Shown here piece by piece: positions 7,985-14,174 of a stretch of 14,174 nucleotides of DNA. The translations under genes were made by a program, and so were the position numbers. The notes under the pieces were generated by a model that saw only the letters and a list, made by a program, of their open reading frames with translations, did not search any database and was not told the DNA's origin. Every line of letters begins with the position of its first letter. Position 1 is the first letter of the stretch. This DNA comes from Draconibacterium orientale (GTDB lineage: Bacteria; Bacteroidota; Bacteroidia; Bacteroidales; UBA1556), in contig DZDC01000060.1 of NCBI GenBank assembly GCA_022736595.1, forward strand, positions 1-14,174, read 5' to 3'.

Positions 7985-8803
7985 ATGCGTAAAATATTTT
8001 TCCTTTTGTTTTTATCCTTGGCTTTTGTAGCCTGCGACGAGAAGGCCCAAATTGAAATTCCAAATTCGGAGCCCAAGCTGGTGGCAGCGTCATTTATCGA
8101 AGCCAATCAGGATACCTTGGAGGTGTTTTTGAGTTGGACCCTTCCCATTTATTATAATGTTGACGGTGAGTTGAAATCTGAGGCCGGAGCTGAGGTGAGT
8201 TTGTCGAAGGAAGGACAAACCTTTCCATGCTATTATGATGCTACTAAGGAGCGCTACATTGCCTTGGTGTTAGGTTTTCAAGGTGGAGATGAGATTAGTT
8301 TAAATGTGAATTACAAAAACGAAAAGCAGTTGAAAGCCACCACCATTTTATCGCCTGCACCTCAATATGATATCAATTATTTAGGATTGAAACATGTTAA
8401 TGAGATGGACTGGGACGAATATTACCATCAGATTGAGTTTACTTGCCGCAATGCCGAGGCTTCTAACTTTTACCGCATGCTTTTCCACGTTTATATTTCC
8501 AATCCCAACATGCAAGGTTACACTTCCGAGTATTTTTTGGAAGATTATAGCCTACATCAGCTTACACCCAATCAGAAAATAACCCTTCTTTTGAGCGATT
8601 ATAATTTATATGATGCCAATACAGTGGTAGATTCGATTCGGTATTATGTTTACGGTCTCAACGAAGATTACTATCGGTACCACACTACCCTTTGGAACAA
8701 TCAATACAACGATGTATTTGTGGAGCCCACCATTGTTTACAGCAATGTGGAAGGAGGACTGGGAATATTATCGGGGTACCACCGTACGAGTGGTGTTTTT
8801 TAA
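7985..8803 (+). CDS. DUF4249-type lipoprotein, partner of the upstream TonB-dependent receptor
   Basis: This 272-residue protein has a lipoprotein signal with Cys17 in a Phe-Val-Ala-Cys lipobox, followed by Asp-Glu, an acidic start compatible with surface export in Bacteroidota. Three features match the DUF4249 family as I know it: an early segment of the form PxLVAASFIEANQDTLEVFLSW, mostly beta-strand character, and a C-terminal Asn-Val-Glu-Gly-Gly-Leu-Gly-Ile segment. Members are typically encoded directly after a TonB-dependent receptor with a carboxypeptidase-regulatory-like domain, as here. They are presumed to work at the outer membrane as an accessory or lid for the receptor, by analogy with SusD; that role is not established. 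The domain assignment is from pattern recognition, without a profile search. Confidence 0.82.
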   Translation: MRKIFFLLFLSLAFVACDEKAQIEIPNSEPKLVAASFIEANQDTLEVFLSWTLPIYYNVDGELKSEAGAEVSLSKEGQTFPCYYDATKERYIALVLGFQGGDEISLNVNYKNEKQLKATTILSPAPQYDINYLGLKHVNEMDWDEYYHQIEFTCRNAEASNFYRMLFHVYISNPNMQGYTSEYFLEDYSLHQLTPNQKITLLLSDYNLYDANTVVDSIRYYVYGLNEDYYRYHTTLWNNQYNDVFVEPTIVYSNVEGGLGILSGYHRTSGVF

Positions 8804-8836
8804 TAGGGATTTAACCCAAAGGTGAATGCTTTTTTC

Positions 8837-8844
8837 TAACTTCG
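8837..8844 (+). promoter_or_regulatory. Probable -7 element of the pgi promoter
   Basis: TAACTTCG matches TAnnTTTG except for C in place of the third T, and is followed by C. It ends 19 bases before the pgi ATG, a spacing like that of the other promoters here. No clear TTG -33 element is visible at the right distance, so confidence is moderate. Confidence 0.45.
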
Positions 8845-8863
8845 CAACTTAATATTACAAACC

Positions 8864-10216
8864 ATGGAAATACAACGATTAAAAATAGACTTTACTAATA
8901 CACAAGCTTTTATCAATGCCCAAGAGCTCAATGATTTTGGCCAACGCATTGCGGGAATCCAACAAAATATGGAGGCCTTGGATTGTGCCGGTTCCGAGTT
9001 TTTAGGATGGCAACATTTGCCCTCGCAAACTCCCGATGCCATGCTCGACGATTTGGTAGCCACCGCACAGAAGCTTCGTGCAAAATCTGAGTTTTTTGTG
9101 GTAATAGGAATCGGCGGAAGTTATTTGGGTGCACGAGCCATTATCGACTCCTTGAACAATCCTTTTGCAGCTTATCATTCCGATGCAGGACCAAGGATTC
9201 TTTATGCGGGCAATAACTTAAGCGAAGATTATCACTACCGCATGCTCAAGCTGCTCGACAAGCACGATTACAGTGTGGCTGTTATCTCCAAATCGGGAAC
9301 CACCACGGAACCCGCGGTAGCTTTCAGATTGTTGAAACAGCACCTTGAAAATAAGTATGGAAAAGCTGAAGCCGCTCAACGCATTGTGGCCATTACCGAC
9401 GAATCAAAAGGCGCCCTGCGCACCTTGGCTTCACAAGAAGGCTACAAAACTTATGTAATTCCTGATAATGTGGGAGGTAGGTATTCGGTTTTAACCCCTG
9501 TTGGACTTTTGCCAATTGCAGTGGCAGGTTTCGACATTAAAGCTTTGATGCAAGGAGCCCGTTTTATGGAACAAGATTGTTTGCCTCAAAATGGCGTTGA
9601 AAACAATTTGGCAGCACAATATGCCATATATCGCAATGCCTTGCATACTCAAGGTTTTGATAAAGAAATACTCATCAACTTTAATCCCGCTTTGGTTTAC
9701 TTTACCGAATGGTGGAAGCAACTTTATGGCGAAAGCGAAGGCAAAGAGCACAAAGGAATTTTCCCTGCCGGAGCCAATTTTACCACCGATTTGCATTCCA
9801 TGGGTCAATACATACAAGAAGGACCTCGCAGGCTTTTTGAAACCCTAATTTCAGTTGAAAAAAGCAAACACCAGCTTGGAATTCCAAAGGATGATTCAGA
9901 TCTCGATGGACTCAACTACCTCCAAGGCAGTAATATCGAATACGTAAATCAGATGGCCGAAACGGGTACCGTGCTTGCGCATCTCGATGGCGGCGTGCCC
10001 ATTATCAAAGTGATGATGGAGCGTTTGAATGAAGTCAATCTGGGTCAACTGATCTATTTCTTTGAGCTGGCATGCGCCTATAGCGGATATTTACTGGAGG
10101 TTAATCCCTTTGATCAACCTGGGGTGGAAGCCTATAAGAAAAATATGTTTGCACTTCTTGGAAAACCTGGCAACGAAACCGAAACTCAAAAAATTAGAGC
10201 TCGTTTGAATATCTAA
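8864..10216 (+). CDS. pgi: Glucose-6-phosphate isomerase
   Basis: This cytoplasmic enzyme interconverts glucose 6-phosphate and fructose 6-phosphate in glycolysis and gluconeogenesis. The 450-residue length matches the short Bacillus/Geobacillus-type Pgi rather than the roughly 550-residue E. coli type. Visible motifs in order are GIGGSYLGAR (82-91), the phosphate-binding SKSGTTTEPA (142-151), the family signature VGGRYSVLTPVG (203-214), QLYGESEGK with Glu290, TTDLHSMGQ with His311, and FDQPGVEAYK (416-425) with Lys425. Glu290, His311 and Lys425 fall at the residue numbers of the catalytic residues in the Geobacillus enzyme. The ATG at 8864 has no Shine-Dalgarno, as is normal in this phylum. 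It is probably transcribed on its own: 60 bases separate it from the DUF4249 gene, and the next gene is convergent. Confidence 0.98.
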   Translation: MEIQRLKIDFTNTQAFINAQELNDFGQRIAGIQQNMEALDCAGSEFLGWQHLPSQTPDAMLDDLVATAQKLRAKSEFFVVIGIGGSYLGARAIIDSLNNPFAAYHSDAGPRILYAGNNLSEDYHYRMLKLLDKHDYSVAVISKSGTTTEPAVAFRLLKQHLENKYGKAEAAQRIVAITDESKGALRTLASQEGYKTYVIPDNVGGRYSVLTPVGLLPIAVAGFDIKALMQGARFMEQDCLPQNGVENNLAAQYAIYRNALHTQGFDKEILINFNPALVYFTEWWKQLYGESEGKEHKGIFPAGANFTTDLHSMGQYIQEGPRRLFETLISVEKSKHQLGIPKDDSDLDGLNYLQGSNIEYVNQMAETGTVLAHLDGGVPIIKVMMERLNEVNLGQLIYFFELACAYSGYLLEVNPFDQPGVEAYKKNMFALLGKPGNETETQKIRARLNI

Positions 10217-10335
10217 TTTGGGCGATTTGAAAGCCGATTTTTTCGGAAAGCTATAAATTAGGTGAAATATTGAGGGATTGTTAAGAGGTTAAGTCAATTT
10301 AATTTGATTTTGCTTTGGTCTCGAAGCTATTTTGC

Positions 10336-11664
10336 CTAATTAATTTTCGAACTGATTACCCTCCAGTATTCGGTCCAATCCCAGTTGTGTGTTCCAAAAA
10401 AACATTCATCAAAATGGTAGGTCATTCTAATATTCAAATACACAAAACCCAGGAGAATTACAAATACCGGTAATTTTATGGCATTGCTTTTTTCTAGAAT
10501 TTGGTTCAACAAAAAAGAAAAAGCGATTGAAAATATGGAAAAATATTCAACGTAAGATCGTGCTCCAAAAGAACAACCGAAATTGGGTTGTGACCAAGAA
10601 GATAGTACATAGGTCAGCAAAATAAATAAAGACGTCAGGACCATTCCTTCTTTTCTAAGGCTTGGTTTTATTAGCATTAAAACCATCGAAATCAATATAA
10701 TAAGAAAGAATGGGGTATAGGGGAGCAATCCATTATTTGGAGAAAATAGTGTAATTTGAGGAACTGGATGGAGCCAATTAAATCCAATATTTCCGTAGGA
10801 ATAATTAATAAATGAGCCGCTTAAATATTTCCAATATAATAATTGAGGAAGGAAAACCACAAAAACAAGGAGTGTGATGAAAGCCAATTTTGGAAAATTA
10901 ATAAGCAGTTTGACTTTCTCCAAAAAAGCGCTCCAAGAATTAAAAACCATAAAAAAAGCGGCTAAAATAAAAAGCAAATTAGTTGGCCTGATTACGACAA
11001 TCATCGAAGCTGTTACAGTTAATTTAACCAAATCAAGGATGGTGATTTTATAAGAAATATCGATTTTTTTCAAGAAATACAAAAACATGCTAAACAAGGA
11101 AAATGAATAAACATGTGACATTCCCGTTTCGTCAATGGAATAATTCAACAGATTTGTAGCGAAAAGAATAAAAAAGGAAGTGAGCAAAACCACCCTTTTG
11201 GCGTAGAAGAGCAGTAAAAATTTTGATAAAAAAAGAAGGCCAATCACGAGCCAAAAAACGGCAGCAACATTTACCGATTTATGGTGACTTTTCGAAAATC
11301 CTGGGGGGTTGGGATCATTTTCAGCGACAAAAGCGTTGGCTAAAAAATAAAATGGGGCTTGCATCAATGCAACAGCGTAGGTGTATCTTGTTTCAACTTT
11401 TCCGGTGCTATAATTCAAAATAAAACCAGTTCCTGTTTTAAAATCAATGGAGTCTGGAAAATTATTTATATCCATGTCATATTCAAAAACAAAGGGCAAG
11501 TAAACAGAGTAACCCGATTTGTCGGCCCAAAGCTCGCTACGATAATTATACAATCCAGAATGGGCGTGCTTATTAAAAGCTAAGAAACTCATTAATAGCG
11601 CAAACGCACTGATTAAGACCCAATTAATCCATTTTTTATTATTTATTTCTGGCTTCATAAACAT
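10336..11664 (-). CDS. Polytopic membrane protein resembling GT-C glycosyltransferases
   Basis: This 442-residue protein has roughly ten hydrophobic segments (for example about 13-31, 131-154, 157-173, 215-240, 260-278, 317-332, 340-356, 370-390 and 397-412), so it sits in the inner membrane. The first external loop carries WADKSGYSVYLP (46-57), with an Asp where GT-C enzymes of the ArnT/PMT/RgtA-like type place their catalytic acid. Later segments GNIGFNWLHP (291-300), LFSPNNGLLPYTP (306-318) and CSFGARSYVEY (364-374) resemble a group of uncharacterised bacterial membrane proteins annotated as glycosyltransferase-39-like. A role in adding lipid-linked sugars to envelope glycans or proteins is inferred. 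The gene looks A+T-rich (19 G+C in 10861-10920, against 33 in pgi at 9361-9420), and no sugar-pathway genes adjoin it. An ATG two codons downstream (11658) is an equally possible start. Confidence 0.8.
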   Translation of the reverse strand: MFMKPEINNKKWINWVLISAFALLMSFLAFNKHAHSGLYNYRSELWADKSGYSVYLPFVFEYDMDINNFPDSIDFKTGTGFILNYSTGKVETRYTYAVALMQAPFYFLANAFVAENDPNPPGFSKSHHKSVNVAAVFWLVIGLLFLSKFLLLFYAKRVVLLTSFFILFATNLLNYSIDETGMSHVYSFSLFSMFLYFLKKIDISYKITILDLVKLTVTASMIVVIRPTNLLFILAAFFMVFNSWSAFLEKVKLLINFPKLAFITLLVFVVFLPQLLYWKYLSGSFINYSYGNIGFNWLHPVPQITLFSPNNGLLPYTPFFLIILISMVLMLIKPSLRKEGMVLTSLFILLTYVLSSWSQPNFGCSFGARSYVEYFSIFSIAFSFLLNQILEKSNAIKLPVFVILLGFVYLNIRMTYHFDECFFGTHNWDWTEYWRVISSKIN

Positions 11665-11744
11665 TCAATATCATTTAATTTGAGGGTGCTTTTGATTTAG
11701 TTTTAGTAAAATTAAGTACAAAAGGTTAAAGCAACTTCGATACC

Positions 11745-11776
11745 CAAAAATATCAATTTTTATCAATTTTTATCAA
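11745..11776 (-). promoter_or_regulatory. Possible promoter for the GT-C-like gene
   Basis: CAAAAATA at 11745-11752 reads TATTTTTG on the minus strand, matching TAnnTTTG. A minus-strand TTG (CAA at 11774-11776) lies 21 bases further upstream, a slightly long spacing, and comes from the tandem repeat. The -7 ends 80 bases before the start codon. In such A+T-rich sequence a chance match is quite possible. Confidence 0.35.
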
Positions 11777-11790
11777 TTTTTATCAATTCT
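11751..11790. repeat. Four tandem copies of TATCAATTTT
   Basis: Three perfect 10-base units (11751-11760, 11761-11770, 11771-11780) are followed by a fourth ending CT instead of TT (11781-11790). The unit length is close to one helical turn, so its T-tracts are phased and the DNA may be bent. Each unit also supplies a TTG on the minus strand. Confidence 0.95.
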
Positions 11791-11954
11791 AAAACTTGAT
11801 GATAAAACGAGTCTATGACGTCCTTTAAACAACCCATTGAATTTTCCTGTCTTTTTTAGCTTCTGTAAATAAAAAATGAAGCTCAAATTGTAGAAACCCC
11901 AAAACCTTATATGGTCTTCGCAATTCAATATTTTAATCGCCTTGAATTTTTTTA

Positions 11955-11983
11955 TTGTTCAACAAAGTAAATTTCTACATTTG
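11955..11983 (+). promoter_or_regulatory. Bacteroidota-type promoter for the helix-hairpin-helix gene and transporter
   Basis: TACATTTG at 11976-11983 matches TAnnTTTG exactly. TTG at 11955-11957 is 18 bases upstream, a good -33 spacing. The -7 ends 25 bases before the ATG at 12009. The downstream transporter gene is probably served by the same promoter. Confidence 0.75.
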
Positions 11984-12008
11984 TGACAGCTTTGAAAGCC
12001 AAAAACCT

Positions 12009-12890
12009 ATGAAAGATCACTGGCGCGATTTCCTTAACTTTAATAAAACCGAACGCAGAGGAGTGTTTGTTTTGCTTTCACTGGTGTTGGTATTATTGAT
12101 TTTAAACTTTACCCGCCCTTTTGATGTTTTTGAGATGCGTGATTTTAGTTTCTGGGATTCGGTGGTGGGCCGACTCACTTTAGATTCATCTCAAACCTCA
12201 TCAGCGTACAAAACTCAATCAAACCAAAGCTTCACGCGCAAAAATTTTGACCCCAACACCACCACTTTTCAAGAGTGGATAAGTATGGGTCTAAAGCCTT
12301 ACCAAGCCAATAGTATTTTAAAATATTTGGCCAAGGGTGGGAGTTTTGAAACCCCTGAAGATCTGCGCAAAATGTATTGCCTTTCGTCGGGCGAATGCGA
12401 TATTCTTATTCCTTACATTTACATCGAAAGCATGATGAAATCAGGAATGGAAGGCTCCAATTATCAAAGCTATTCCAAACCCAGCCCATTGCCCATGTAC
12501 GACCTTAACCACGCCACCCTCGAAGACCTGATTGAAATCAAAGGAGTGGGGCCTGCAACGGCAAAAGCCATCCTTCAATACCGCGATAAACTCGGAGGTT
12601 TTCACCAAGTGGACCAGTTAAAAGAGGTCTATCTCATCGACTCCACCCGCTATAACCTCATCTCAAAACAGTGTTTGCCCCCTACCGACAGTCTCCGAAA
12701 AATAGATTTGAACCACAGCGATTACTACGCCTTAAAAAAGCATCCTTATTTTTCAAATCGGCTGGCTTACGAATTGGTTCAATACAAGCAACTTAAAGGG
12801 AGCTTTAAAACCTTAAACGAATTGCGCAATGTTAAAGGAATGAACGATAGCATTTTTGAGAAAATAAGCCCGTACCTTAAAATCAAATAA
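12009..12890 (+). CDS. Membrane-anchored protein with three helix-hairpin-helix modules (ComEA-related)
   Basis: This 293-residue protein has a short cytoplasmic N-terminus, one transmembrane segment (about 18-33), a low-complexity Ser/Thr/Gln linker (about 58-80) and three helix-hairpin-helix modules. The first (about 80-122, FDPNTTTFQEWISMGL onward) is degenerate. The second (about 164-208) has the classic DLNHATLEDLIEIKGVGPATA form, with a Gly-Val-Gly hairpin. The third (about 232-293) starts DLNHSDYY but has lost the Gly-Val-Gly hairpin. ComEA-type domains bind double-stranded DNA without sequence preference in competence, but proteins of this layout are common in Bacteroidota and their role is not established. 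I chose ATG 12009 because an upstream TTG in frame (11955) is itself the promoter -33 element. The transporter gene follows after 10 bases. Confidence 0.85.
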   Translation: MKDHWRDFLNFNKTERRGVFVLLSLVLVLLILNFTRPFDVFEMRDFSFWDSVVGRLTLDSSQTSSAYKTQSNQSFTRKNFDPNTTTFQEWISMGLKPYQANSILKYLAKGGSFETPEDLRKMYCLSSGECDILIPYIYIESMMKSGMEGSNYQSYSKPSPLPMYDLNHATLEDLIEIKGVGPATAKAILQYRDKLGGFHQVDQLKEVYLIDSTRYNLISKQCLPPTDSLRKIDLNHSDYYALKKHPYFSNRLAYELVQYKQLKGSFKTLNELRNVKGMNDSIFEKISPYLKIK

Positions 12891-12900
12891 ACACAATCTT

Positions 12901-14174
12901 ATGGCCAAACCATTTTCAATATTTAAAAATTACCCTTCCACTTTTTGGATAGCCAACACCATTGAATTGTTTGAACGAGCGGCTTGGTATGGGTTTTATA
13001 TGCTTTTTGCCAATTATCTCACCTCTGGAACCGAGTTGGGCGGACTTGAATTTAGCCAATCGCAAAAGGGAATCATCATGGGGGTGGGAACCGGTATTTT
13101 GTATCTGCTTCCCATACTCACGGGAGCCATTGCCGATCGATTTGGTTACCGCCGCATGTTAACTGTAGCGTTTAGTTTTTATTTCTCCGCCTTTTTACTG
13201 TTTCCCCATTTTTCGTCTTTTGCTGGGGTTTTTGCCATGTATATTTATTTAGCCATTGGCGCTGCGCTTTTCAAACCCATCATTTCGGCCACCATTTCCA
13301 AAACCACCACCTCCGAAACTTCCAGCGTGGGCTTCGGTATTTTTTATATGATGGTGAACCTGGGAGCTTTTATTGGTCCACTGATTACCATGTTGTATCG
13401 AGGACAGACTTTTTATATTTCCGCGGGCCTTATTGCATTGAACTTTATCATGCTGCTATACTATCGCGAGCCCAACCGTAGCCAGCAAAATACGCCTTTG
13501 ATCCAAAGTTTAAAAACCATTTTTTACAACATTTACACCGTAATTAAAGATTTTAGGTTTATGGCGTTTCTCTTAATTGTGGCGGGTTTTTGGACCATGT
13601 ATTTTCAACTCTTTATGACCTTGCCCGTTTTCATTGCCCAGTGGGTCGATAGCAGTAGTATGTATCGCTTTTTTATGGAATATTGGCCAACCATAGCACA
13701 AAAATATGGACAACATGGGCAAATGGAGGCTGAGTTTATCACCAATTTTGATGCTTTTTATATTATTCTGTTTCAGGTAGTTATTTCAACCTTGGTAATG
13801 CGCATGCGCCCTTTAAACACCATGATGATGGGCTTTGTGGTGGCCACCGTGGGTATGAGCCTTACCGTGCTCACTCAAAATGTTTGGTTTACTTTGGCTG
13901 CACTTTTGGTGTTTGGCATCGGCGAAATGTCGGCAAGTCCCAAGATTACAGAGTATATCGGGCGCATTGCCCCCGTAGAAAAGAAGGCGCTTTTTATGGG
14001 GTTTACTTTTATTCCGGTCTTTTTAGGAAATCTTCTGAGTATTCCCGTGGCTGGTCCTTTTTATGAGCGCATGGCCGACAAATACCTTTTGGCGCAACGC
14101 TTTGCCACGGAGCAGGGCGTGGATATTCCCCTTGAACTCGGTCAAACCAAGTCCTTTGAATACATTGCCAATTC
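12901..14174 (+). CDS. POT/PTR2-like major facilitator transporter, C-terminus cut by window end
   Basis: The frame is open from ATG 12901 to the last base, giving 424 residues without a stop. Several motifs of the proton-dependent oligopeptide transporter family are visible: ELFERAAWYG (22-31), matching the proton-coupling ExxERxxYYG pattern; GAIADRFGYRR (75-85), the MFS loop 2-3 motif; ALFKPIISATI (122-132); and FYMMVNLGAFIGP (148-160), the PTR2 signature. A hydrophilic stretch of about 35 residues (249-283) lies between the sixth and seventh membrane segments. It probably imports di- or tripeptides or a related small solute with protons across the inner membrane; the substrate is inferred from family. 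It starts 10 bases after the helix-hairpin-helix gene and is probably co-transcribed. The end of the protein lies beyond the window. Confidence 0.9.
   Translation, partial: MAKPFSIFKNYPSTFWIANTIELFERAAWYGFYMLFANYLTSGTELGGLEFSQSQKGIIMGVGTGILYLLPILTGAIADRFGYRRMLTVAFSFYFSAFLLFPHFSSFAGVFAMYIYLAIGAALFKPIISATISKTTTSETSSVGFGIFYMMVNLGAFIGPLITMLYRGQTFYISAGLIALNFIMLLYYREPNRSQQNTPLIQSLKTIFYNIYTVIKDFRFMAFLLIVAGFWTMYFQLFMTLPVFIAQWVDSSSMYRFFMEYWPTIAQKYGQHGQMEAEFITNFDAFYIILFQVVISTLVMRMRPLNTMMMGFVVATVGMSLTVLTQNVWFTLAALLVFGIGEMSASPKITEYIGRIAPVEKKALFMGFTFIPVFLGNLLSIPVAGPFYERMADKYLLAQRFATEQGVDIPLELGQTKSFEYIAN

Larger units (their letters stand above)
11665..12008. other. Divergent intergenic region, 344 bases
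   Basis: The region separates the membrane-protein gene (minus) from the helix-hairpin-helix gene (plus). It holds a 10-bp tandem repeat (11751-11790), a possible minus-strand promoter overlapping that repeat, and a clear plus-strand promoter (11955-11983). The stretch from about 11791 to 11950 is A+T-rich, and I see no gene, RNA or hairpin in it. Confidence 0.7.

Noticed and set aside
10234..10246. CCGA-TTTTT-TCGG inverted repeat after pgi as a terminator
   Set aside because: The stem is only 4 base pairs and no T-run follows it; it is not distinguishable from chance.
10255..10341. AATTAGG and CCTAATT inverted pair between pgi and the convergent gene
   Set aside because: The arms are 7 bases with a loop of more than 70 bases in A+T-rich sequence; a chance match is likely.
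12962..13162. Short plus-strand frame within the transporter gene
   Set aside because: The in-frame transporter reading from 12901 carries POT motifs across this stretch, so the shorter frame is spurious.

Overview
The window looks like a chromosomal segment from a member of the Bacteroidota (Flavobacteriia- or Cytophagia-like). The evidence is a CarboxypepD_reg/TonB-dependent receptor followed directly by a DUF4249-type lipoprotein, signal peptides ending in the phylum-typical Ala-Gln or Gly-Gln, start codons without Shine-Dalgarno sequences, and several TAnnTTTG-type -7 promoter elements placed 19 to 25 bases upstream of start codons. I see no rRNA, tRNA, CRISPR array, insertion sequence, phage gene or recognisable defence system.

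Layout. (1) 67-3865, minus strand: a compact three-gene operon. It encodes a 517-residue secreted protein, a 211-residue probable outer-membrane beta-barrel and a 513-residue secreted protein; the two large proteins are clear paralogues of an unrecognised family. (2) 4157-5533, plus strand: a LutB-type iron-sulfur oxidoreductase subunit without LutA or LutC beside it, read from its own promoter. (3) 5615-8803, plus strand: TonB-dependent receptor plus DUF4249 lipoprotein, a probable outer-membrane uptake pair of unknown substrate. (4) 8864-10216, plus strand: glucose-6-phosphate isomerase with all catalytic residues. (5) 10336-11664, minus strand, convergent to pgi: an A+T-rich polytopic membrane protein resembling GT-C glycosyltransferases. 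(6) A 344-base divergent intergenic region with a 10-bp tandem repeat. (7) 12009-12890, plus strand: a membrane-anchored protein with three helix-hairpin-helix modules, followed 10 bases later by (8) a POT/PTR2-like major facilitator transporter that runs off the window end.

Most of the window is ordinary metabolic and envelope housekeeping. The least explained part is the paralogue-barrel-paralogue operon at 67-3865: its two large proteins align without gaps from about residue 200 to 372, all three mature proteins lack cysteine, and the layout suggests an uncharacterised envelope complex. That function is inference only. Two start codons are placed downstream of the longest possible reading frame because the promoter lies inside the longer frame (lutB and the helix-hairpin-helix gene).
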